Below, one piece after another: positions 1 to 4,867 of a DNA stretch of 5,072 nucleotides (position 1 is its first letter; every line of letters starts with the position of its first letter). Position numbers and translations under genes: made by a program. The notes below the pieces were generated by a model. It was given only the letters and a program-made list of their open reading frames with translations. It was not told where the DNA came from and searched no databases. The stretch is from Psychrilyobacter sp. (lineage in GTDB: Bacteria > Fusobacteriota > Fusobacteriia > Fusobacteriales > Fusobacteriaceae). Where the stretch lies: contig JAUXGP010000144.1 of the NCBI GenBank assembly GCA_030621995.1, forward strand, positions 1 to 5,072, given 5' to 3'.

Positions 1-186
1 AGTTGATTCTATTCCTACTTTTATATTGGAAAAATCATCTGAATATGATCTTAAAATATTTTTAAAAGTTGTAAAACCTTCTAAAGAATTTAGAAAAGAA
101 AATTTTGTTTCGATCATCTCTTTAGAAGAGTCAAAAATATAGCAATCGTGTTTATTTTTAGCAACATCGATACCAACAAAAATCAT
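1..186 (-). CDS. IS110-family transposase (DEDD recombinase), N-terminal fragment
   Basis: The gene starts at ATG 186-184 on the minus strand, preceded by the ribosome binding site AAGGAGTGAT (200-191), and runs open off the left edge after 62 codons. The N-terminus reads MIFVGIDVAKNKHD, the typical opening of the RuvC-like DEDD catalytic domain, with the first acidic residue at D7. The sequence VGIEST near residues 57-62 supplies the second, at E60, matching the spacing known in the family. These recombinases bind a bridge RNA made from their own element and recombine DNA without a conventional DDE mechanism. The two later Asp residues and the C-terminal transposase_20 domain with its catalytic serine are outside the window, so I cannot say whether the gene is intact. 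Confidence 0.92.
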   Translation of the reverse strand, partial: MIFVGIDVAKNKHDCYIFDSSKEMIETKFSFLNSLEGFTTFKNILRSYSDDFSNIKVGIEST

Positions 187-204
187 AGTTATCACTCCTT
201 GAAT

Positions 205-367
205 AATTTATTTGACGTTGTGTTCCATAAAAACTATGTTAACGTATCCTTGCTACATATAAAACGTCGGGCGTTATCTAACTAATTAACAATTAAACAT
301 AGAACTATGGTTAGAGCCTTAAGGAAATAGTCTAAGCTATAGGAGAAAACACTAATCCACAGCGTCT
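205..367 (-). ncRNA. putative IS110 bridge RNA (bRNA/seekRNA)
   Basis: IS110-group elements are known to encode a roughly 150-200 nt guide RNA between the left end and the recombinase gene. This 163-base stretch is in that position and is rich in pairing segments. On the minus strand TGGATTAG (359-352) pairs with CTAACCA (314-308) with one bulged A. Inside it GCTTAG (337-332) pairs with TTAAGGC (322-316), leaving the loop ACTATTTCC (331-323). GACGTT (268-263) pairs with AACGTC (219-214), enclosing 43 bases. Alternative pairings exist among three AACATAG/CTATGTT segments (366-372, 296-302, 234-240). The 5' end is inferred from a TATAAT at 379-374 and the 3' end from a donor-guide-like segment; both are approximate. 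Confidence 0.55.
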
Positions 368-373
368 ATGTTA

Positions 374-379
374 ATTATA
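374..379 (-). promoter_or_regulatory. candidate -10 box for the bridge RNA
   Basis: A perfect TATAAT lies on the minus strand just inside the proposed left end. No good -35 box is found 16-18 bases upstream. In the studied element IS621, excision and circularisation join the right end to the left end and complete a strong promoter. A lone -10 here would fit that arrangement, but the right end is not visible. AT-rich sequence makes chance occurrence easy. Confidence 0.35.
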
Positions 380-446
380 TACTAAAAATTAAATAAACTA
401 GAAATAGTGCTTAATATAGCTCTATTTCATTATACAAGGAGAGTTT

Positions 447-602
447 ATGAAAAAAATAAAAATAGTTAAATGTCTCAAATGCAAGAGTGAATTTAAAACA
501 GAGATAGATTTAATGGGAGTACCATATCGTAGAATTTGTAATGCCTGTAAAAAGAATCCTCCAAGCTACGGAAGAGGAATAGTAAGATCAGAATTAAATT
601 AA
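447..602 (+). CDS. small zinc-ribbon protein, 51 aa, probably a truncated ORF
   Basis: ATG 447 is preceded by AAGGAG (436-441) at a 5-base spacing. The 51-residue product begins MKKIKIVKCLKCKSEF and has four cysteines as C9-x2-C12 and C31-x2-C34, a two-knuckle zinc ribbon that probably binds one zinc ion. The rest is basic, with the end reading YGRGIVRSELN. I do not recognise the family; such small ribbons occur in phage and accessory genes and often bind nucleic acid, but no function can be assigned. The stop at 600-602 is probably not original, because the same frame stays open for 62 more codons (see 603-791). The gene begins about 45 bases beyond the inferred IS110 end; I see no convincing promoter of its own. 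Confidence 0.6.
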   Translation: MKKIKIVKCLKCKSEFKTEIDLMGVPYRRICNACKKNPPSYGRGIVRSELN

Positions 603-791
603 AAAGGTTTCGCAAATTACGAAATAAAAAAAAATGATGAAAAAGATCCATTAAAAGGAGCTGGAAAATGGGATGATATAGATTTAGATGACAACATCTA
701 TGATGAAAGTTTTGGAATTAATTATAAACTTCTTTATAATGTAACTTTAAAATACCATAATAATATTATAGATTTTAAGGAAAAAGAGTGA
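603..791 (+). pseudogene. in-frame continuation of the zinc-ribbon gene after a nonsense codon
   Basis: Directly after TAA 600-602 the same frame runs open for 62 codons to TGA 789-791. It encodes a charged segment beginning KGFANYEIKKND and containing KWDDIDLDDN. No ATG, GTG or TTG occurs in this frame, and the ATG at 634 opens another frame that stops after five codons, so the segment cannot be translated independently. Its TGA lies inside the stem of the terminator at 783-838, the compact gene-terminator arrangement expected at a true gene end. The simplest reading is one 114-residue protein (447-791) with an N-terminal zinc ribbon and an acidic C-terminal part, broken by a single-base change to TAA. 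A sequencing error or stop-codon readthrough are alternatives. Confidence 0.55.
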
Positions 792-838
792 CTTAAGTAG
801 AAAAATTACTTATAAGTCATCCTCTTTTTTATTTTTTT
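783..838 (+). terminator. rho-independent terminator of the zinc-ribbon gene
   Basis: The 5' arm is AAAGAGTGACTTAAGTA (783-799). The 3' arm lies at 807-827 and pairs over 17 bp with two 2-base bulges (812-813 and 820-821). It is followed by a T-rich tract to 838. The TGA at 789-791 is inside the 5' arm. The minus strand also has a T-run after the stem, so it may act in both directions. Confidence 0.8.
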
Positions 839-839
839 T

Positions 840-1004
840 GATTAAATTAATTAAACTCATTAACTTTAAAGAAAAATTACCTGCAGTTCATTCTGATTTA
901 GCGATACAAACCTTGAAAGATCCATATTGTTTTGATTTTTTTTAGTTTCACCATCACCATTACTAAAAAAACAGGAATATAACTCAAAAGAAGTCAAAAA
1001 AGAG
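840..1004 (+). other. AT-rich intergenic stretch without a recognisable gene
   Basis: This is the gap between the terminator at 783-838 and the tRNA promoter. It is AT-rich with several A and T runs. A minus-strand reading frame crosses it, but that frame continues through tRNA-Gly and into the first tRNA-fMet and has no convincing ribosome binding site. I see no RNA gene, repeat or attachment site here. Confidence 0.5.
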
Positions 1005-1033
1005 TTGACATTGTTTAAGGGATGATGTATACT
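1005..1033 (+). promoter_or_regulatory. strong sigma-70-type promoter of the tRNA operon
   Basis: A perfect -35 TTGACA (1005-1010) and a -10 TATACT (1028-1033) are separated by exactly 17 bases. The expected transcription start is about 1040, 12 bases before tRNA-Gly. The near-consensus sequence fits the high constitutive expression needed for tRNA genes. It is the best promoter match in the window. Confidence 0.9.
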
Positions 1034-1051
1034 ATCTTTGTCTTTGAAAGT

Positions 1052-1127
<76 letters not shown>

Positions 1128-1155
1128 AAGACTTTTTTAATAAAAAAATCCATGT

Positions 1156-1232
1156 CGCGGGATAGAGCAGCCTGGTAGCTCGTCGGGCTCATAATCCGAA
1201 GGTCGTAAGTTCAAATCTTGCTCCCGCCACCA
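1156..1232 (+). tRNA. initiator tRNA-fMet (CAU), copy 1, with a G31-U39 wobble
   Basis: This 77-base tRNA has anticodon CAT at 1190-1192 and an encoded CCA (1230-1232). Initiator identity rests on the unpaired first position (C1 at 1156 faces C at 1228) with GCGGGA/TCCCGC pairing below it, and on the initiator-type D arm AGCAGCCTGGTAGCTC. The canonical initiator also has three consecutive G-C pairs at 29-31/39-41 of the anticodon stem, which help P-site binding. Here position 39 is T (1195), so the third pair is a G-U wobble. This is one of only two differences from copy 2 within the repeated unit. It may be functional but weakened, or a drifting spare copy. Confidence 0.93.
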
Positions 1233-1277
1233 ATTAAAATGCAAATCAGCTTTCATTTAAAACAAAAAAATCCATGC

Positions 1278-1354
<77 letters not shown>

Positions 1355-1364
1355 ATTAAAATGC

Positions 1365-1392
1365 AAATCAGCTTTCAACAGCTGGTTTTTTT
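1365..1392 (+). terminator. rho-independent terminator of the tRNA operon
   Basis: The stem is AAATCAGCT (1365-1373) with AGCTGGTTT (1380-1388), 9 bp including one T-G wobble, with a 6-base loop and a T-run from 1386 to 1392. It ends the Gly-fMet-fMet transcript 10 bases before the end of the converging acetyltransferase gene. On the other strand the stem is not followed by a good T-run, so action on the converging gene is doubtful. Confidence 0.8.
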
Positions 1393-1401
1393 ATTTGTTC
1401 T

Positions 1402-1953
1402 TTATATTTTTTCTTCTGTTCTCATCTGATAATAACGATTTCCAAATAGATCGATGCTGTTTAAAATCTTAAATCCCATTTTTTCATATAATGACCTTGC
1501 CGATTTTTTTTCTACATCCACAATTAAGCTGCAATGATCAAATTCATCGATCACAAACTGCAGGAGGGATTTTCCTATGCCCTGTCCTTGATATCTGTCA
1601 CCTACAGCAATGCTGTCTATATAGCAGGAGTCCTCAACCCCTTCAATTGGAAGAACTGCGTCAACACCGTATTTTTTTAACAATATAGATTTTTGATTTT
1701 CTCCTAAGCTTATCTCCAAATTCTGGTCATATATAATTACCATCCCCATAATAATGTTGTTCTTTTCATAGACAAAACAATTTTCAAAACTTAATTTATT
1801 GTGTTTACTTCGAAATAAAAATTGACATACATCCCTTGCCTTATCGTCTACAAATGACGGATCCATAGGAAAAAAGATCTCCTCTGCTGCACTCATTATA
1901 AGATCCACAACTCTGTCCTCTTTTTTAGCTCTTCGAATATTATCCGACTTCAT
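1402..1953 (-). CDS. GNAT-family N-acetyltransferase, 183 aa
   Basis: The gene starts at ATG 1953-1951 with the ribosome binding site GGAGGG (1964-1959) five bases upstream. The product has the Gcn5-related acetyltransferase core. Strand beta-4 YIDSIAV (111-117) leads into the acetyl-CoA pyrophosphate-binding loop RYQGQGIGK (120-128). Motif B follows as SARSLYEKMGF (151-161), in which Y156 is the usual candidate general acid. A hydrophobic strand at 68-75 (IMGMVIIY) precedes these. The substrate cannot be told; homologues acetylate small amines, ribosomal protein N-termini or antibiotics. It is cytosolic. The gene is monocistronic, converges on the tRNA operon and diverges from the SEDS operon, with which it shares a 131-base upstream region, so the palindrome at 2039-2057 could affect it too. 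Confidence 0.9.
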   Translation of the reverse strand: MKSDNIRRAKKEDRVVDLIMSAAEEIFFPMDPSFVDDKARDVCQFLFRSKHNKLSFENCFVYEKNNIIMGMVIIYDQNLEISLGENQKSILLKKYGVDAVLPIEGVEDSCYIDSIAVGDRYQGQGIGKSLLQFVIDEFDHCSLIVDVEKKSARSLYEKMGFKILNSIDLFGNRYYQMRTEEKI

Positions 1954-2037
1954 TAAAACCCTCCAATTTTTTTTATTTTTTCAGCCTGCAATTAAATATA
2001 TCACTTTTTTTTTGTTTTCTTCTACTTTTTTTTAGGG

Positions 2038-2043
2038 TATAAT
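2038..2043 (+). promoter_or_regulatory. -10 element of the SEDS-tetR-metQ-like operon promoter
   Basis: A perfect TATAAT sits 42 bases upstream of the first start codon. At a 17-base spacing the -35 position (2015-2020) reads TTTTCT, a poor match in a long T-rich tract. The expected start is around 2050. The weak -35 and the palindrome covering the -10 suggest a regulated promoter. Confidence 0.6.
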
Positions 2044-2057
2044 GTAAAATACATTAT
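2039..2057 (+). promoter_or_regulatory. 19-bp palindromic candidate operator, possibly for the TetR regulator
   Basis: The sequence ATAATGTAAAATACATTAT has two perfect 8-base inverted arms separated by AAA. It covers most of the -10 box and the expected transcription start, where a bound repressor would block RNA polymerase. TetR-family dimers typically bind 15-20 bp palindromes of this kind and commonly regulate their own operon; the second gene here encodes a TetR protein. The link between the two is inference. Confidence 0.55.
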
Positions 2058-2073
2058 TGAGGATGTGTTTTGG

Positions 2074-2078
2074 GGAGG
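2074..2078 (+). promoter_or_regulatory. ribosome binding site that fixes the SEDS gene start
   Basis: GGAGG (2074-2078) lies six bases before ATG 2085. An upstream in-frame TTG at 2070 would place this site inside the coding region and has no ribosome binding site of its own, so ATG 2085 is preferred. Confidence 0.85.
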
Positions 2079-2084
2079 AAATTT

Positions 2085-3350
2085 ATGAAAATAAAAAATC
2101 AAAGTTTATATGGACAAAATTCTGAGATAGAAGAAAAAATAGGAGACAGGTCCATAAACTCATTTATTAAGGTGAGGGGATGGATATTGATCATAGCTAC
2201 CCTGGGTTTGGCAGTATTCAGCCTTTTAAATATAGCCAGTGCGAGTTTTTATACCTCTATGAGATTTTATAGAACGGAATATTTTTTTGTGAAGAGACAA
2301 TTTTTATTTCTTTTAGCCGGGATAATCCCTTTATTTATGGGGTTGGGCATCAACTATAAGTGGTATGAAAAAAAACAAGCGATTAAACTAATAGTTATCC
2401 TTACGTTTATTTTATTTGGAGTTGTTGCCATAGGAGCAGCTTTTGGGATAAACTCCTTGGTGCCGGTTATTAATGGGAGCAGACGTTGGATAGATTTTAA
2501 AATTATCAGACTGCAGCCCTCTGAGCTGTTAAAAATTGCATATATTATCTTAATTGCCAAGGGACTCCATGCCTGTAAGCTGAGAAATTATAAAAATATG
2601 GATGTGATATTGACTATATTTCCATTTATATTATTTTTTGTTTTATCTGTTTTTTTTCAAAGGGATCTGGGAACAGCCTTACACTATATAGCTATCTCAT
2701 TGATCATGATATTTTTTTCAGATATAGAATTGAAACATATATTTAAATTTACTGCTGTAATCGTTGCAATAGGGATAGTCTATGGAAGTTATGCATACTT
2801 TATAGGAGATGACAGTTCCTATAGAAACAGGAGAATAAAAGCTTATGTAGATGGTGTAATCTATGATGATTATGACAATGGAGATGGATACCAGATAAAA
2901 CAATCTCTGATTGCAGTTGGAAATGGCGGACTTATTGGTAAGGGATTGGGAAATGGAACTCAAAAATACAGTTATCTTCCGGAGATACATACAGATTTTA
3001 TTATGGCTTCAGTGGGAGAGGAGTGGGGATTTGTAGGAGTTTCCATAATGTTTTTAACCTATATAATTATCCTGCAAATAGGGACAGTTATTGCAAAATC
3101 AACCTGTGATCACTTTGGTAAATACTTAGCCATTGGAATTACAGGTTACTTATTCAGCCAAATAATAATGAATGTATATGTCGTTACAGGGCTTATGCCT
3201 GTTACAGGAATACCCCTTCCCCTCATGAGTTATGGCGGGACCTCCCTGTGGACTACCCTGTTTTCTATTGGAATACTTTACAATATTAACAAACACTCTT
3301 TAAAGGAGGAACCGGAAGATGCAAATCAAGAAGAAAGAAGTTCAAAATAA
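2085..3350 (+). CDS. SEDS-family peptidoglycan glycosyltransferase (FtsW/RodA/SpoVE type), 421 aa
   Basis: This polytopic inner-membrane protein is expected to polymerise lipid II into glycan strands with a partner class B PBP. About 30 charged N-terminal residues precede roughly ten hydrophobic segments. SEDS signatures in order are: GSRRWID (131-137) with QPSELLK (144-150); QRDLGTA (192-198); QSLIAVGNGGLIGKGLGNG (273-291) followed by LPEIHTDFI (298-306), in which D304 is the conserved catalytic Asp of the large extracellular loop; and GLMPVTGIPLPLMSYGGTS (369-387). Length is normal. The loop at 256-268 is unusually acidic (DGVIYDDYDNGDG). Whether it serves division (FtsW) or elongation (RodA) cannot be decided: no PBP or mur gene is adjacent. 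It is first in the operon, and its 3' end overlaps tetR by 32 bases. Confidence 0.93.
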   Translation: MKIKNQSLYGQNSEIEEKIGDRSINSFIKVRGWILIIATLGLAVFSLLNIASASFYTSMRFYRTEYFFVKRQFLFLLAGIIPLFMGLGINYKWYEKKQAIKLIVILTFILFGVVAIGAAFGINSLVPVINGSRRWIDFKIIRLQPSELLKIAYIILIAKGLHACKLRNYKNMDVILTIFPFILFFVLSVFFQRDLGTALHYIAISLIMIFFSDIELKHIFKFTAVIVAIGIVYGSYAYFIGDDSSYRNRRIKAYVDGVIYDDYDNGDGYQIKQSLIAVGNGGLIGKGLGNGTQKYSYLPEIHTDFIMASVGEEWGFVGVSIMFLTYIIILQIGTVIAKSTCDHFGKYLAIGITGYLFSQIIMNVYVVTGLMPVTGIPLPLMSYGGTSLWTTLFSIGILYNINKHSLKEEPEDANQEERSSK

Positions 3351-3930
3351 GATCTATCAGGGAGCTATGGAAGTTTTTAAAGAAAATGGATATAGGGGAG
3401 CAACTATGAAAGAAATATCCAAAAAATCCAAAGTACCCATTGGAAATATATATCGATATTATGAAAATAAAGAGATACTTTTTGATGACATAGTGTTTGA
3501 ACTATATTCAACTCTTAAATATAATCATATTCACGAAAATCTGGAGAAGATATCTTCTGATTTTAATCAAAGACCCAGGATGTTTTTAAATAATTATATA
3601 AACTTAGCTACCTCTAAACCTATGGAATTTTCTATTCTTTTCGATTGCTCTACAGGAACGAAATATGAAAATTTCTTGGAGGAGTTGATAGGGATAAGAT
3701 GGGAAAAATATCTGGATCATAAAAGAAAAAATGGTGTGGAATATGAAAATATCGATGAAGATTTTATTTTGATTTTAATAAAAGCAGCGATTACCAGCAT
3801 TATCGACATATGTAAAAAATACAGCAACAATGAAAAATTGTTGAGACATTATTTGATTAAATTTGATTATTTTTTTAGGAGTGATATAGGTGATAAACTT
3901 AAAGAAGTCAGCTTTTATACAAAAGATTAG
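3319..3930 (+). CDS. TetR/AcrR-family transcriptional regulator, 203 aa
   Basis: The start ATG 3319 follows AAAGGAGGA (3302-3310), which lies inside the upstream SEDS gene; the genes overlap by 32 bases in different frames, so translation is probably coupled. The N-terminus is a standard TetR DNA-binding domain: helix 1 at residues 5-23 (KKEVQNKIYQGAMEVFKEN), then GYRGATMKEISKKSKV (24-39) and PIGNIYRYYENKEILF (40-55), which contain the helix-turn-helix and the conserved YRYYENKE motif. Residues 56-203 form the variable helical ligand and dimerisation domain, so the ligand is unknown. It is cytosolic. The palindrome at 2039-2057 in the operon promoter is the obvious candidate site for autoregulation. 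Its 3' end overlaps the next gene by 41 bases. Confidence 0.93.
   Translation: MQIKKKEVQNKIYQGAMEVFKENGYRGATMKEISKKSKVPIGNIYRYYENKEILFDDIVFELYSTLKYNHIHENLEKISSDFNQRPRMFLNNYINLATSKPMEFSILFDCSTGTKYENFLEELIGIRWEKYLDHKRKNGVEYENIDEDFILILIKAAITSIIDICKKYSNNEKLLRHYLIKFDYFFRSDIGDKLKEVSFYTKD
3877..3881 (+). promoter_or_regulatory. ribosome binding site that fixes a GTG start
   Basis: AGGAG (3877-3881) lies eight bases before GTG 3890, inside the tetR coding region. The GTG at 3881 runs straight into TAG and cannot be a start, so GTG 3890 is chosen; it also provides the basic n-region of the signal peptide. Confidence 0.75.
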
Positions 3931-4666
3931 TTTATTTTTCCTGTTTAGCCTGTCTTTATTTTCTGCTCCTTTAAAAGTAGGAGTGAGTTCGGATTTTAAC
4001 TTTGAGCTGGTTAAATTCATAATGGAACAGGATAGAGCTCTAGATATAGAACTGGTCAGATATGAAAATGATAAAAACTTAAATAGAGATCTTTTAAATA
4101 AAAAAATTGATGTTAATATTTTTCAGACTTTGGATTATTTGAATGTATGTAATAAATTAAATGACAGTTCCATTATATCTATAGGGGAAACCTATGTAGA
4201 ATCCATGGGGATCTATTCCAAAAAACATAACTCCATCAAAAGTATGGTGGCAGGAGCTGTCATAGCTGTCCCTGAGGATCCATCCAATGAAAAGAGAGCA
4301 TTGATTTTTTTAGAGAAGATGGGACTCATAAAATTAAATCACGAAAAAAAGATTACAATAAAAGAAATTCTCTCCAACCCATTTAAGATAGAAATTGTAG
4401 GAGTGGAAACTTCTATATTGCCTAGATTTTTAGAATTTGCTGACTATGTGATTTTAAATGGAGGGACAGCTTTTAGTGTGGGATATACTCCGGAAATAGA
4501 TTCACTATTTTTGGAGAGTTTTGATAAAAAATATATAAATATAATAGCTGCCAGGGGAAAAATGCTTAAAAATAAGAAAATTGTTCGATTTTCTAAACTG
4601 GTTCAGAGTAAGGAAACTAAATTATTTATTTTGGAAAAGTATGGAAATAACGTAAGTTTTTTTTAA
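3890..4666 (+). CDS. MetQ/NlpA-family solute-binding protein, exported, no lipobox, 258 aa
   Basis: The GTG start gives a signal peptide: basic residues K5, K6 and K12, a hydrophobic core at 13-24 and a likely signal peptidase I site after LFSA (23-26). There is no cysteine near the cleavage site, so unlike most MetQ/NlpA proteins it is not a lipoprotein. The mature part matches the methionine-binding family of type II periplasmic folds: LKVGVS (28-33), IDVNIFQTLDYL (73-84, compare DANYFQ-type motifs), AVPEDPSNEKRAL (126-138), GLIKL (145-149), TIKEILSNPFKIEI (156-169) and YVILNGGTAF (186-195). These include the usual ligand-binding loops, so methionine or a related compound is plausible but unproven. 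No metN or metI transporter genes are in view. It is last in the operon. Confidence 0.85.
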   Translation: MINLKKSAFIQKISLFFLFSLSLFSAPLKVGVSSDFNFELVKFIMEQDRALDIELVRYENDKNLNRDLLNKKIDVNIFQTLDYLNVCNKLNDSSIISIGETYVESMGIYSKKHNSIKSMVAGAVIAVPEDPSNEKRALIFLEKMGLIKLNHEKKITIKEILSNPFKIEIVGVETSILPRFLEFADYVILNGGTAFSVGYTPEIDSLFLESFDKKYINIIAARGKMLKNKKIVRFSKLVQSKETKLFILEKYGNNVSFF

Positions 4667-4679
4667 ATTTTCAAAAAAC

Positions 4680-4710
4680 AAAAAAATCTAATGTCAAGGA
4701 AGATTTTTTT
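4680..4710 (+). terminator. rho-independent terminator after the metQ-like gene
   Basis: AAAAAATCT (4681-4689) pairs with AGATTTTTT (4701-4709) around an 11-base loop, and the T-run continues to 4710 with further T-rich sequence to 4730. The stem is AT-rich and not very stable, so some readthrough towards the ribonucleotide reductase gene is possible. Confidence 0.65.
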
Positions 4711-4798
4711 TATCTTTTTTTATCTTTTTCTGTCCCTTATTTATCAATCTTAAACCTAAATATATAAATTTTATATACCCCCTATCTTATAAAATGAA

Positions 4799-4828
4799 TT
4801 AGACACTTTCTACTATATGTGGTAATAT
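4799..4828 (+). promoter_or_regulatory. candidate promoter of the ribonucleotide reductase gene
   Basis: TTAGAC (4799-4804) and TAATAT (4823-4828) with an 18-base spacing form a moderate sigma-70-type promoter. The first NrdR-box-like site overlaps its spacer and -10, and the second lies downstream of the start, a layout suited to repression. Other AT-rich -10-like words nearby make the exact start uncertain. Confidence 0.45.
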
Positions 4829-4856
4829 TTTTAATATAAATAACTAAATATAGTGG
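4810..4856 (+). promoter_or_regulatory. tandem NrdR boxes upstream of the ribonucleotide reductase gene
   Basis: Two sites resemble the NrdR consensus with core CWATATATWG: CTACTATATGTGGTAA (4810-4825) and TAACTAAATATAGTGG (4841-4856). The second matches the core at 9 of 10 positions and the first at 8 of 10. Their cores start at 4813 and 4844, 31 bp apart or about three helical turns, the spacing known for paired NrdR boxes. NrdR represses ribonucleotide reductase genes when dATP and ATP signal ample nucleotides. The nrdR gene is not in the window. Confidence 0.65.
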
Positions 4857-4867
4857 AGTGATGTTGG

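Larger units (their letters stand above)
1..400 (-). mobile_element. IS110-family insertion sequence, left-end part only
   Basis: This is the 5' part of an IS110-family element: about 200 bases of non-coding left end plus the first 62 codons of its recombinase; the rest lies beyond the left edge. IS110 elements lack ordinary terminal inverted repeats, so the end cannot be read directly. The boundary near 400 is my inference from two guide-like matches: the 8-mer at 401-408 recurs at 324-331, and 391-399 can pair with the RNA strand of 205-213. A long non-coding stretch upstream of the transposase is typical of the IS110 subgroup rather than the IS1111 subgroup. Confidence 0.75.

Noticed and set aside
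212..240. Plus-strand promoter-like pair TTGACG and TATGTT with a 17-base spacing, pointing out of the insertion sequence.
   Set aside because: The -10 matches only 4 of 6 positions and TTGACG is also part of the GACGTT/AACGTC stem, so structure explains it at least as well.
866..925. Minus-strand 19-codon segment MDLSRFVSLNQNELQVIFL, which resembles a class II bacteriocin leader.
   Set aside because: It stops without a double-glycine site or core peptide, has no ribosome binding site, and no transport or immunity gene is near. The likeness is probably chance.
1491..1688. Plus-strand 65-codon frame inside the acetyltransferase gene.
   Set aside because: It is antisense to a gene with clear GNAT motifs and has no family features of its own.
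2070..2084. In-frame TTG start five codons upstream of the SEDS gene ATG.
   Set aside because: The ribosome binding site GGAGG would lie inside the coding region; ATG 2085 has ideal spacing to it.
2354..2990. Two minus-strand frames inside the SEDS gene.
   Set aside because: They lie opposite conserved SEDS motifs and mirror hydrophobic codon use; no ribosome binding sites or recognisable domains are seen.
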